From positions 2,442,001 through 2,506,000 of the forward strand of contig NC_134680.1 in NCBI RefSeq assembly GCF_024713945.1: 64,000 nucleotides of DNA, in the 5' to 3' direction. Below the pieces are notes generated by a model, which was not told where the DNA came from, searched no databases, and saw only the letters and a program-made list of their open reading frames with translations. The stretch's first letter is position 1. Every line of letters begins with the position of its first letter. A program made the position numbers and the translations under genes. The DNA comes from Dermatophagoides farinae (Eukaryota > Arthropoda > Arachnida > Sarcoptiformes > Pyroglyphidae). Positions 9,982 through 24,087 of this stretch are shown piece by piece.

Positions 9982-12900
9982 TTATTTTGTCTTGAAACTA
10001 AGATCTAAAACAGTTGGTCCAATTTGATGATGATGATGATTATTGTTAGCAGAAATTTCATCCTCGTCAAAATCATCATCTTCGATTGGTACACCTTCAT
10101 CGTCATCATCATCATCTTCATCAATATCATCTTCCTCGTCATCATCGATACAATCAATATCATCGTCGAATTCACCAACATCATCATCCTCATACTCATC
10201 ATCATAAATGTCATCATCATCTTCTTCTTCAATCGGTATGGGGAAATCATCTTCGGATGATGATTTTTTCGATAAATTCAATGGTGATGGTGGCTGTTGT
10301 TTTTGTTTATTATCATTATTTTCATCAACAACCGTACAAAATGTGGCGGCAGCTAAATTTTTTAGATTTTTACCATTTTGTCGTTTTCCATTTGAACTAC
10401 CATTATGGCCACCATTATCAAATGAATGTATAGCAGCAAATGATTCACATTCAGACGATTCACCTGATGATAATGTGGATGAAAATGATGATCTATGACG
10501 ATTATGACGGTGATGATGATTATTGTCATTTCGTTTTGATGATAATTTTGTTGATTGTCTTCGTGGTGATGGACTTAAGCTTGAACTGGAACCCGTTTCA
10601 ATCATCAATGCTTCGGCATCTATTATTTTTGTTGTACCCTCATCATCATCGTGACCGATTTCGACCGTTGTCGGATGTTGTTTAATAATATGTCGTACAC
10701 AATTATTTCGTGTATTGAAACCAATATTACAGATAGTGCATACGAATGGTTTTAATTGTTGTGAACAAGGATTATTTGGTTGCCGTAAATGTGCACGCAA
10801 TTCGCGATTCGTACCGAAATCTTCATCACATTTTTTACATACAGTATCCTGTGACGTAGGTAATTGATCACGTTCGATGAATATTTTTTCACTTACAAGT
10901 CTTGTTGCCGCTGCAGTAGATGCCATATCAATATTATATTGCATTGCATTACGAATTTCGGATTTTGATTTCAAATTTCGATGACGTTTACGTATATGTC
11001 GTTCACAATTAGCTTTAGTTGTGAATGCATATTTACAAATGGCACATTGAAATGGTCGTTCACCATTATGTGTTCGTAGGTGACGTATCAATGTACTTTT
11101 ATCCAATGATTTATATGGACATAGATGACATGCATGTGAATGACCACCTTCGGCTGTATGGCCACGATTATGACGTCGTAATGCGTTCATGGATTTAAAT
11201 GATAAACGACATGATTCACAACGGAAACGTGGTGGTTTTATTTGATTATTACCACTTTGATTGATAGTGGTGTGAACATTTCCAGTTTTGCCATCATTCA
11301 TTTGTGATGAGTGTTTTTGTTGCGATTCAGATTTAATTGATTTGACCATCGATGATTTTGATGATGATTCTTTTGATTTAGGCGATATAATTTTATCATT
11401 ATGAGCAATATTTTTTGTTGCGTTATTATTTGATTTGGTCAGACATAAAGCCATTGCTGTTGCTGTCGACGTACCATTTGTATTGGTATTGAGATCAGTT
11501 TTTGTACTATGTCGATGATGATGATTATGATGTTGATGTTCAACGGTCATATTCATTGTTGTTGTTTGACAACTACCCGGTAAATTTGATGCGGCAACAG
11601 CACCGGCAGCTGAATCGGCTGATGCTGGTGAATCCGGTTGATTTGTAGCCTCACCACCATTCATCTGGGAATGTCGTTTCATCTGTGTAGCACCACGGTA
11701 ATCACCGGCATCGCTTGCACGATTTGGTGATATTGGTGAACGTAGCTGTGTACCATTCATTGACTGTTTATTATTATTATCATTATTATTTATTGAATTA
11801 TTAGTTGCAGCCGTTGTTGTTGATGTTGATGATGATGATGAATGATTAGCATTTTTCATAGCATTTGTTGCATGTACAATCGATAGAATCGATTCGATAT
11901 CGGCTAGATCAGGTTTCATATTGGCCATTGATGTAAGCGATGCAATCGACGATGATGTCGAATGTTGTGGTATTGTCGGAATAGATGTGGCTTTTGTCAA
12001 TGAAATAGATGATGATGATGGTAGTGTTGGTGGTGGTGGTGGTTGAATTAGTGAATGATGATCATGATGAGATAACGCCGATGCTGATGAGATCAACGAT
12101 GATGATGATGATGATGATGGATTCGTAACCAATGATGGTGATGATGCGGTTGGTGATGATAATTGAAACGGAAATGCAGATATGGCTGCATTTTTCAATA
12201 ATTGCATTTTATCAGCATGTGATGAATGTAGTTGTGATTGACTGAGCTTTTCGAATGAATGTGAAAATTGATGTAATTGATACGTTGATATTGAATCACA
12301 ATCTAATTGACATTGATGACAATATGTATCATGATGATGTTTTAATTCTTTACTTGTGAAAAATTTTCTAGTACATTGACTACAATTAACTGTTGCTTGT
12401 TGTAAATTGTTTGATTTTCTTGATTGCGATGGCTGTGGTGGTTGCTGTTGCTGTTGTTGTTGTTGTTGTGAAGAATTTTGTTGTTGCTGTGCTAATTGAG
12501 CTGCTTGTAGCATTACTTGAGCAGCGGCGGCTGCTTGTAAATGTTGTTGACCACCACCACCATTTGTTACGGCAGCTGCTGTTAAACCGGCACGTAATAA
12601 TTCTAGATTTGCAGCATATGTTCGTGCGGATGAAAAATTCATACGTGATGTATTACTTGAACAGAATAATAGATCTGATTGAAGATTTGGATTCTGTCTT
12701 AATGCTGACATGACTGTTGCTGCCGATGCTGTACATCGATGATGTGTATACGTATCATAATTGTCCAATATCATACCACAATCATTACAGAATAATCGTT
12801 CCTGCATATGATATGCCATCATATGTAAATGTAATTCAGGCATCGTACGTATAGGATGAGCACAGATTGGACATCGATCTTTTAACGGTCCAAATGGTGA

Positions 12901-14999
12901 TAAATGATTGGTTGGTGGTAGTGTTGGTGGAGGTGCTATGGTCGGTGTTGATGGCTGTTGTGGAATTTGTACTTGAGTTGCAGGTGTTGATGATGGCTGT
13001 AATGATAATGGTAATGATGATGGGTGATGAGCATGATGATTCATCATTCTATTCATGCTAACAGGATCAGAAAGACGTTGTTTTTTCTTACGACCTGGTC
13101 GACCCTTTTCCGGTATGGTTGTCGGTGGTGTAGATGTTGGATTCATTGTTGAATGTTGATTTGTTGGCCAAGATACTATTGAATTATTGGCCAAATTCAA
13201 TGGCAGATTTGAAGTTGAAGTAGTAGTTGTGGATGTTGATTCTTTTGCCACAGTTTTATCATTAGATTTTGATGTTGTCGGGGTTATAGCAGCTTGATGG
13301 TGACTAGTAGTCATTGTAGAATGGCTATTTCGATGTCGATGTTTACGGCCACTTCCACTTTGATGTTGAGAATTGGCTGCTGCCGCTGCAGCTGCACTTA
13401 GATGTGATAGGATACTATCACCATTTTCCGATCCAGCCGCATTATGTGCAGCGGCAACAGCTGCAGCAGCTGCTGCTTCAATCGATACGTTTGGTGCCAA
13501 CGATGATAGTAATTGTTCGGAAAATGTTGTCGCTGCCGATTGTTGTTGTTGATTTTTGGATTGTCGTTTACCACCCGTTGTTGTCGGTACGGTCACTTTA
13601 GATTCGAGTATCGATTTTTTAAGTTTATTTATCGCTCCATAATCAACTTCTTCACCGGCAGCAGCTGCTGCTACCGCCTTTTCCAATGCTTGTGTCAATA
13701 ATTTAGCTCGTCGTTTTTGGCCACGTGGCGTATAACCAATGGATCCATGGCCATGTGTACGCATATGACGATGCATATTACCATTGGTGGTGAATGCCAT
13801 ACCACAAAGGCTACATTTGAATGGCCTCTCACCCGAATGTATTAACATATGACGATCGAGACTACTGGCTGAACTAAGTGTTTTACCACAAAGACTACAT
13901 GTATTCGAATGATCATTTGGATTATGTGAACGAATATGTAATGTGAACGTATGCTGTGAATCCAATTTCAAACCACAAACAGGACATTTAAATGAATCAT
14001 CATTCATGTATGCAACATTGCCCATTAGGCCTAATGCTTGTAAGCCATTTTCCATACCATCTTCATCTTCTTCATTCATATCTTCATCCATATCATCATC
14101 TATTGAAGATGATTTCATCATATGATCATCATCATTATCATCATCATCATCAATATCATTTGATTCACCATTTTCATTTGCTAATTCTGATTTGTCATCA
14201 TTATTTGATAATAAAGATTCATCCGTTGGACTTGCTGACCGTTTTATAAAGCTATCTCCATTTGAAATCTGAAAAATATTTTATTTAGAAAAAAAATCAA
14301 CTTAAACATCAAAAATACACATACCGACGAAATAGTCGATGTTGTAGCTGTTCCGCCGTTCGAATGTTGTCGCTTAGCCAAACGTTCGGTAATACGTTCA
14401 AGTTTTCCGGTGGATAATTTCTTTGGTTTCGTCGTTAAATTCATTGATGATGATTGCTGTTTGATTGACATTTCCATATTGATTAATGATGATAATGAAT
14501 TCACTATTGGTTTTATGCTATCATTATCATCATCACCATCTTCTCCATCATTATTATTATCGACATTGATAGATGATTGGCTGCTGTTCATCATCATTAT
14601 TTTCATCGTTTCATCCGGTTGTTTTTCATCAACCGTTTCCTCCTCTTCTTCAGTTGAGCTATGATAATGATTCAACTTTGGCCTTGTCGTTCGTTTAATT
14701 TCTTGGTCATCATTGATTTCAATTTCTTTATCATCATCATCTTCGTCATCATCATTATCAGTTTCATTAAATGATTTACGTTTTAATCCGGCTAGTTGCG
14801 TATCCATTTGTTCTGATTGTTGGTTTGTTGTTTCATGATCAGATATCGAATCTGAATCGGATGAATGATGTCCATTAGTAATCATTATTGATGATGATTG
14901 CTCTTGCTGCTGTTTGGCATCGATTGTCGATGATGATGATGATTGAGGCGATGATGTTGTCGGCGCGGCTGCTGGTTGCATCAATGCAGTCGTAGCCAT
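9982..14999 (-). CDS. hnt: Hindsight/pebbled (RREB1-family) C2H2 zinc-finger transcription factor
   Basis: Two exons, 14999-14325 and 14268-9982 (phase 0, donor GTATGT), encode 1653 residues. The first 225 residues are acidic, Ser/Gln-rich and carry LERITERLAKR. About 12 C2H2-type fingers follow in groups: three at about 318-396 (FKCPVCGLKL; NTCSLCGKTLSSASSLDRHM; FKCSLCGMAFTTNGNMHRHM), two degenerate ones at about 690-740, one or two at about 854-900, three at about 1240-1320 and two at about 1367-1425. The SSASSLxRHMxxH and TTNGNMHRHM fingers and the wide spacing match RREB1 and Drosophila hindsight, nuclear factors controlling epithelial fate downstream of EGFR/Ras and JNK signals. PLNLS (about 1554) and VLDLS (about 1645) resemble CtBP-binding PxDLS motifs. 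An Asp/Glu tail precedes the C terminus. The long empty tract upstream may carry its 5' exons or enhancers. Confidence 0.88.
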
Positions 15000-16903
15000 T
15001 TTTTTCTCTTAACTGATTATATATCATTCATACATATGATTGATGATGAATCTTATGAAATATATCTCTGTGAACAAAATAAAAGAATAATAACTAAAAA
15101 TGAAAACGGTTAGTTAATGCAGATCCCGACATTAATTCACATATATAAAATATCAACAAATTTAAATTATTAAAAAATTGATTCTTTTTGTGCGGATGAA
15201 GCGATGTTATGATTTGGAAATCTTTTTTTCAAAGTTTGCTAAACATCGGTGGATGATTGGATGGTGGATTTGTCATCCATAAAAATGGAGAGAAATAATA
15301 AAATATAAGAATATTATTTTCATTCAATCTATCCAATCGCAGGCTTTTTCTCGCCAGTCATCCATTATCATCTGATTTTCTTTCTTTAGCCAAGTGTAAG
15401 TTTTTTCTTCTATTTTTTTTCTCTTCATCTCTTTGATCTACATCGTTTTGAAAGTTAGGAAATTTGAATGAACTGTCCGGCATATGTACGAATGTATTGT
15501 CATTGTAACAGTATCAGTGAAATAATGAAATGAAATTTTTATAGAAGAAAAAGAAACGAATGTTCAACACAAACATACACACATAACTGGACAATTGGCA
15601 AAATGAAAGAGCCATGAACTGGACATGAACATATTTTATGGATAGATATCTAGAATGAACTACTGGAACCTGATTACAATGATGATGATGATTGGATGTT
15701 TGGATGGTCAGCAAAGCAAATCGAAGTCAACAATTTTTCTGATTGGTTTTCTTGTAAGTTTATTATCATATGATTGACGTTACATGGAACACAGGACTAT
15801 CATCATCATCATTATTCGTTATTCTATAGCCAATGGCACCAGGCACTACCATGTCCAAATGTCCAATCGCCGTATACCCGCCATTATGCGTTGAACACAT
15901 CAAATGTGTTAGCGTGTGTGTGTGTGTGTGTGGAGTCATTGTTGTTAGGTAATTGGCGCCCGTTTGGCCACACAATATTCACACACAAAAAAACCATAAG
16001 GAAGAAAAAAAATGGGAATGGCCAAAACACTATATAACGGGACATCCATAGAAGCAAAAAAAAAAAATTCAATCATCATCATCAATCCAAATCATCCAAC
16101 CATCTCGCAAGATATAATGTGATCTGATCTGACCAACCAACCGATCAAACAATCATCATCATCATCATGACATAACATTTAGTTCAACTAGGTTTTGGTT
16201 AAAAACAACAACAAGAGAAAAAAAATACATTTATTTTCAACCTGGATTTATTTTGCGAAAAAAAAAGAATTTGAAAAAATTCAAAAAAGGGGAAACCAAT
16301 TATCACTTTTGGATTGGTTACCAACCAACTACCATCACCACCAACACCACCACCACCACCACCATGATCATCATGATCAAACGAAAAATGATTTTTTTTT
16401 GACTTTTGACATAAAATGTACGCATATTTTTTTCTGTTTTTTTTTTTTTTTGGTTGTAGATAAATAATAGGTTGTATCTTTCCACAATACATCCAACCAT
16501 GACTTGAATGACCAATGGTCACCGTTCAGACAGTCAATCAACATAAACAAGAAATACTTATTTTATTTTTTATTTATTAATCTAGAAAATCCATGGACCG
16601 AATAAAGAAAAAGATAAATTACTACTTTCATGATGATAAATATCAAGATGTTGGATATTTACATGCAAGCATGTTCTATATTTTTTAATTCATTTCAGAA
16701 AAACATAATTCGTTGTTTTTTTTCACACAGTAAATACTTTAACCCAAAACAACAACAACAACAACAATTGAAAAGAAAAATTGGTTAATAGAAGAAAGAA
16801 AAAAAAATATAACCAAGTAAATAAGTAGGAAGTGGCAAAAAAAATTCATTTCACAAGATATGAATCAAGAAAAAAAAATGTTAATAATAATAATTGATTC
16901 GTA

Positions 16904-16940
16904 TCCACCACCACCACCACCACCACCACCACCACCACCC
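16904..16940. repeat. (CAC)n microsatellite
   Basis: About 12 units of CAC, followed by a short CA run. A related imperfect CAC/ACC tract lies near 16329-16363. Confidence 0.85.
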
Positions 16941-18081
16941 ACACACACAATACAAATATGATTGACCTATATTATTCATCAAACTGGACATCATATATAT
17001 TTCTTTTAAAACATAAAAATAACACATACACATACATACATAATATATGTTTTGGCCATTTCATTTCATTTTTTTTTCTTTGTTCAACCAAAAAAAAATA
17101 CTCCTACATTATGATATCGTCATCATCATCATCATCATGTGTAACTTATGATAAAAAACACACCTCCTTTCAAACACATGAACAACAATAAAAAAAAAAA
17201 ATCAATTAAACTAAATTATATCCATCATCATCGACAACAATATGATGCTGAAATTATCGTAAATGAACAGTTAAATTTCTTTTGTCTTTTGATGATGATG
17301 ATGATGATGATCATCATCATCATCATCATCATCAATTTTGATGGTAAATTTCAAATGAATGAAACAAGTTAATAAGTTTTCTTTTACTATCCGCTTTGTT
17401 GCCAAACACACAAAAAGTTTTCAAAGTGCCCACGTTATACAATAGTATGTTCAAAATTGTCCTATGTTGGACTATAGGGACCAAACGATTAGATTCGCTC
17501 TATTTAATCAAACAATATAGCAACAACAAAAAAAACGGAGAGCCATGATTTAACTCCATCAATAATTTTTTTTTCTTTTTTTTTCTGTGTTGCAACTTCA
17601 TTTCTAAACATTTCATCGTTGATGATTGAGAATAACCGAATATAAAGAAAAGTCTTTTGTGTGTTTGTGTGTGTCGATATCGTCAGTCGATTTTAGCTTT
17701 TTTTAATTTGATGCTGAAATTGTCAATTGCTATTGTAATGTCGATATCACATTTGATTGGATTGGATAAAAAAAACCGATAACGAAACCAAAAAAAAAAA
17801 AAAAAAAACGGCGTTTCACTCAAAACAGAATCAACCTGATTGATGGTTGTGGATGAATGAGAATGAGTATTGAATTGATTTTTTTTTTACTGGTTATTTA
17901 AGAAAATTTGAATTCAATCACCAATTTGGGGCAGTGTGCCGAATTTTTCAATTGAAACTTTTTGATTGAATAGAATCTTGTTCTCTTATTCCAACATAAC
18001 TATCGATAGCAAAAAAAAAAATGATCCGATTTTTTTAACTTGAATTTAAAATTTGATGCTGAATAATATTCACGCTTGGAT

Positions 18082-18083
<2 letters not shown>

Positions 18084-18156
<73 letters not shown>
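18084..18156. repeat. (AC)n microsatellite, about 36 units
   Basis: Uninterrupted AC dinucleotide run of about 73 bases, the longest CA run in the window and a potential Z-DNA-forming sequence. Confidence 0.95.
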
Positions 18157-18159
<3 letters not shown>

Positions 18160-19943
18160 TTCACAAACAAGTGATGAATTTTCTTTGATGGATTCTCAGA
18201 GGATTTTTTTTTTTCATTACTTTCGTCTGATTATTGTCATTTTTGTTATTGTTGTTGTTGTTGTTATTGTTGGACGATTGTCAAAAAGAAATTTTAGTGG
18301 AAAAAACCAACTCACTAATCATCATCAACATCATGAGAATTTGAATCAAAATATTTCTGACCGTCTAATGCTCAGAAGAAGAAAATAATGATGATGATGA
18401 TGATGATGATGAAAAAAACATAACAACGACAACAAGAAAAAAAGAAAAAGGATGCGGTTGAACGAATTTTCCATCCATCTATCAGGTCAGATGTTTTTTT
18501 TCTCTTTCTCTATCTTAATGATGATGACGATGTTCGAATAATGATGATGATGATGATGATCGATGCTCGCAATATCATCATTACCATTTTTTTTATCATC
18601 ATTCAACAACAAATATCGGCATCATCATCATCTTATCCATAATCAACCATGTGTGACTTGCTGCTGCTGATGCTGTTGTTGTTGTAATGATGATAATGAA
18701 AAATTTTTCATTCCCTTAAAGGCAAATTTTCTGGTTTTTCTTCTGTCTATTCATGAATCCTTTTAAGATTTCTATGTTAAAAACAATAGAAAATAATAAT
18801 TCGAATGGATAATTTTTTTTTTGCCAATTTTCCATAAATTTGAATCAAACAGGATTATTACGTCATCTATGAATCTCAATATCAATGTTTCGAATGTTTT
18901 GGACCAAGAATCGGGGCTCATCATTAACGTCATCTTTAATATGGTATAATTGATGAAATGAGTAATCTTTGTTGTTGTTGATGTTGTTATCATTCTTATT
19001 ATTGCATTCAATCGATCCAACAACAACAAATATCATATACTAAATCCTTGTTGTATGGGTTTATATTATTTATTATTGTTCATCATCATCATTCAATCAT
19101 TGTCATGGGTCTTGGTAACCGTTGTTATGTTGATGATAATAATAATAATAATAATATTTAGTTATACTTTAGTTCATCATTATTATTATTATTATCATCA
19201 ATGTCGTCGTCGTCGTCATCATCATCATCGTTGTCTTTCACAAATATATAGCTATAATAACAATCATTTATATCGACATGATGACGATCGACATCATCAT
19301 CATCATCATCATCATTGCCATCACCATTATCATCATAGATACACAAAAAAATCGTGTAAGTATTTGGTCGATGATTTCGTTGTTGGTTTGGTAATAGTAT
19401 TGCTCTTTTTTTCTCTTTCTCTCTCACTGAATTTTAAAAGAATTATGTTGTGCGAAAGAAAAAGAAAGAGAGAAAAAATCGGTTGTGATGGGATACCAGC
19501 AAATACCACAAGAAAGAATCCAAAACACAAATGTATATTATATACGGGATCAAAAAAAAAAAACAAAAAGAAACAATCATTATCATCATCATTATCAGGA
19601 ATCCAACAAGAATCAAAAGGAGAAAAAAAATATTACATCACAATCATCCTATCCTATTGGTATGTCAACTGCTTGATTCGTTTGTTTATATTAATAACCA
19701 TAAGATATATAATATAGCACAGCAACGATGTGCGTTGTGTTTTGGCGGTTTCGATTTTATTTTTTCTTATACGGTTTCTGCTTTCGATTTTTGAAAGAGT
19801 TTGATTTTTTTTTGGTTGGCAGGTAACCGAATCATCATCAAAGACAACATCATCATCATGAATGGAATATATAACAAAAATACCTGACCGAACCGAAAGG
19901 AATCAAAAAAAAAAAAAAAAAACAAAACAGATTCGGTAACCAA

Positions 19944-20138
<195 letters not shown>

Positions 20139-23100
20139 CGAATGAAAAAACTAAACCAAACCAAAGAAAAAAAGATCGACCGAATATAGAATTTACAACA
20201 AGCGATACATCGCACACACACACACACATGATAAAAGTCAATTAATGACTGCTGCTGCATGCTTGTTTCAAGTTCCAGAAAACAGAACAACTCATTGTCC
20301 TATATATATATTCATCACAGTACCCAAGGTGACGATGATGATGGTTACCATCTCAAAGAAAAAAAAAAATTTATATATTCCACATACAATATACGATGTG
20401 TATTTTGTATGCGGTTATTTGTGAATAGAATAAATGGATGGATGAATGGGATGGAATAGAATGGAATGGAATAGAATGGATAAAAATAGATAGATAGAAA
20501 TTGTTTAGTTTCCAATGGTAACAAATGCAAGGTAATGTAGTGGAACTTTGAAAATCAAACATCAAAAGGGAAAAAACCATTGAGAATTTTTTTTTTGTTT
20601 TCGATGTAATTTTCTAGAATTTGTCCATATCTTACTTATGTGTTTGTGTGTGTGTGTTTAATGAGATAATGATGATGAACGGGTACAACAAATAATAATT
20701 TATATTTCGAAACAAAAAATTGATATTCCGAATTATTCTGGAAATAAATTTATCAATTAAAGAAGATAAGGTTAATGATTCAAATAAGAATGAAAATAAA
20801 ATTGATTGTGAAAATGTCAATTCTAGAATTAAATGAATTGATGAATTGAGTAAAACAAACATCGAATCAACATAAAAACCACAGCCAATACAATATATAT
20901 AAATATTTAAAATACAAAAATAAATAGATAGATAAAACAACCTACACACAAGAGTCCAGGTGCGTGTGTCTTTTAATTAAATTACAAATTTATCAAATCC
21001 CGAATGCTAAACATTATTATCATATCGTCATAATATAATAATATAATGATTATCGCTTTTTTCATTAAACAAAATATAATAGATTCTAATCATTTACAAA
21101 AAAAATTGATTTTTGAATTTTTTCAATTGAGGATAAGCAAAAACAACATAGATAAAAAATTCGTTAATCTTGCACTAAGGGAGTGGTGTTAAACCGATGA
21201 GAAACAAGGTTTAGATTTTCCTAAGACAAAACAACGAAAAAAAGAAATTAATCGATTACTTACCAACAAAAAAAAAAAAAAAAAATTTTGAAAATAGAAA
21301 AGTATTTGGTTTGTTTTTTCGTCAAATGTGATTGCCGTCAGAATTAAATGATTGTCCGAATTTTTTGTTTCAAAATTATTTTATTTTACGATTAATTTGT
21401 CGTCTTTTATTGATTCATATTGTCGATTTTTTTTGTTGTACTTCATCATCATCATTACTGCCACACCCCAGCCCAAATGAGAGAATCTATTTTTTAATAA
21501 GAGAAAAATTTCAAGAAATTTAAAAAAATCAATTTTTGAAATATTTTAATTAAATTCAACAGAAAAATAAGACATTCAGAATAAGACCATCCACAACATT
21601 ACATCTGCATAGCATTCGAATAGGAAAAAAAAGATTGCCTCTTTATCTTAATGGCTAGCTCAAATGACTGGCTGACAGAAAATACCGGCCATGTATAATA
21701 AGAAAGTAAAATAAAATAATCCTATATATTTACCCGGACCAATTTAGATATCGGTATATATGATGCGTAAATGCTTATATGATGGTTGGATTGGTTGATT
21801 TAGACCCGACCCCATTTCATTCTCTCTTTTTATTCTACCATCATTATAAACATCACATCCACTATCCATGATTTTTTTCCTCTCTCTCTCTCTCTCTATA
21901 TCGATGCTTGATGCACAAACATTAACATTATCACTATTGTATGTATATATATAGCATCATTATCAAAAAAAAGAGTAAGTGAAAAAGAAAGAGAAAAAGA
22001 TGGAGGATGGCCGCATCTTTCTTTTTTTTTTATATACTACTGACTGCTCAAACTCAACACATCATTATTGTTTGATATCGGGTTGTTATGTTTGATTTTA
22101 ATATATTAATGTTAAGTGTGTGTGTGTGTGTGGAACAATCAAATCAAATAAAAACACTATATAAAAAACAATTTAAAAAACGATTAAATACAATTCAATT
22201 CAATAAATATTACATACATAAACAAACACACCATTATATTTGATAAACAATGAATGATGATAATGATGTTTTTCATCGATTGTCGTTGTTTTTGTTTTTG
22301 TTGTCGTTTTAACAAAAGGATGTGAAATTATTTTGTTGTTGTTTTTTCCGAAATGTCAATGTTGATGTTTGAATTTTGATTCACGAAAATTGATACATAC
22401 ATACACAAACATAGACAGAAAGACAGGTCAGATTTCAGATTGTAACATCAAAATCAATCAGATGATCCATAAAAAAAATCTACAATCGATGCAAAACTTT
22501 GACAAACAAAACAAAAACGATACTTGATGTCAATGTTTAGATGTCCAAACATCATATAATCACAAATCGATCTGTCACATTGTCAACCATCATGAATGAA
22601 ATAAAAAAAACGTGATGAAGCAATAACTTGGTTGTTTGGAAACCAATAACAAACACTGTTCATCATCATCGTCGCAATTTAGTTCCAGAATGGTATACAC
22701 ACACAGAGAGAGAAAGAGAGAGAGAAATACCTGGTTTATGTGTGTATCTTTTGGTGCGCATAGACTCTTTTCTCTGGACGATTCTTATGATTTATTTTTC
22801 TTTCACACACACATATACATACATACAGACAGAGAGATTCTATGTGTGTGTGTGTATGTGATGAATTCGGTTGCCAAGAGTTGTATATTATATTATGATG
22901 TTGTGCAAGTATGGATGTATTACGCACCACACATGGTTACCATAAGTTTTTTTTTCGCCCATATTCTCTATTGATGATAATGATGGCAGTGGCGGATAGT
23001 TAATGTGTTCCAGAAACCACATATATACACAGCAAAAAGAATGACATCACAGAACCTAAACACAAATACACACATTTACCATTTGAATCAATTCTATTTC

Positions 23101-24068
23101 ATCATCATCAACATCATTCTGTGTGGTTGGTTATATATTTTCAAATGATGATGGTTATTTTTTGTTTTTTCTATTTCCCTTTTCACTAATATTATTTTCA
23201 GGTAACCAATGGTAACATCAAGAAAAAACAATAACATCAAATACAGAATATTGGTATATGGTATAAAGCTATGAAAAATCAGAAGCCATGTAACCAAACC
23301 AACCAAAATCATTATTATCATCATCATCATCATCATCATCATCGTCACAAGCAAAGAATGAAAATTCTATTCCATTTTTTCTATCTCAGGGTTCCAGTAC
23401 ATATTGTGTATGATCTCCTACGTTTAAAAGTATAAATATATATAGATCACGCGTTCCAATTAAACATATCTGATAATGATTGTCATCATCATCATTGAAT
23501 GAAATGAAATGACTCCATGAAACATTCGAATGAGAATTGATTCATTCGATCCAAATGAAAAAGACAAATAAAAAAAAAATAAAATTATACAATATCAACA
23601 ACAACAGTAGTTTTGTGTGTGTGTCTATTTTGACCAATAGTAAATTAAAACACACAGACACACACACACACACAATAACAATCAAATGATACAACAATCT
23701 AGTTAAATTCCTAGTGATTCTATCTCTCTTTTAACCATTAAATATAATGATAAACTACTTTGAATTAAACTGGACACGCAATACGACAACGACACCGATG
23801 GGATGCCCATATACTATACTATTCATATTAAATGGACTAATGATGATGACGATGATGATGAAAAAGTGGCGAGATGGCGAGATGTATGTTATGTTTGAAG
23901 AAACAAAAAGAAGCTAAATTCCGATTATTGAAGGTGACTTTTGGAATCTCTCTCTCTTTCTCTTGTTACGTATGTTGTCCGTACAATAATAATAACAAAG
24001 ATATTTTGATTGCCCAAAAAAGCTATAACAAAACACACACACACATACAATGAGAGAGAGAGAGATTC

Positions 24069-24087
24069 TGGTTTCCAACGGAAACCA
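24069..24087. promoter_or_regulatory. Perfect palindrome resembling an RFX X-box
   Basis: TGGTTTCC, spacer AAC, GGAAACCA: 8-bp perfect inverted arms. The layout GTTNCC, a spacer of 1-3 bases, then GGNAAC fits the X-box bound by RFX-family factors. No gene start is near, so function is unproven. Confidence 0.35.

Noticed and set aside
22636-22974. Open frame of about 110 codons with mixed composition
   Set aside because: It is built over GA and CA runs, has no domain, and overlaps equally good frames on the other strand.
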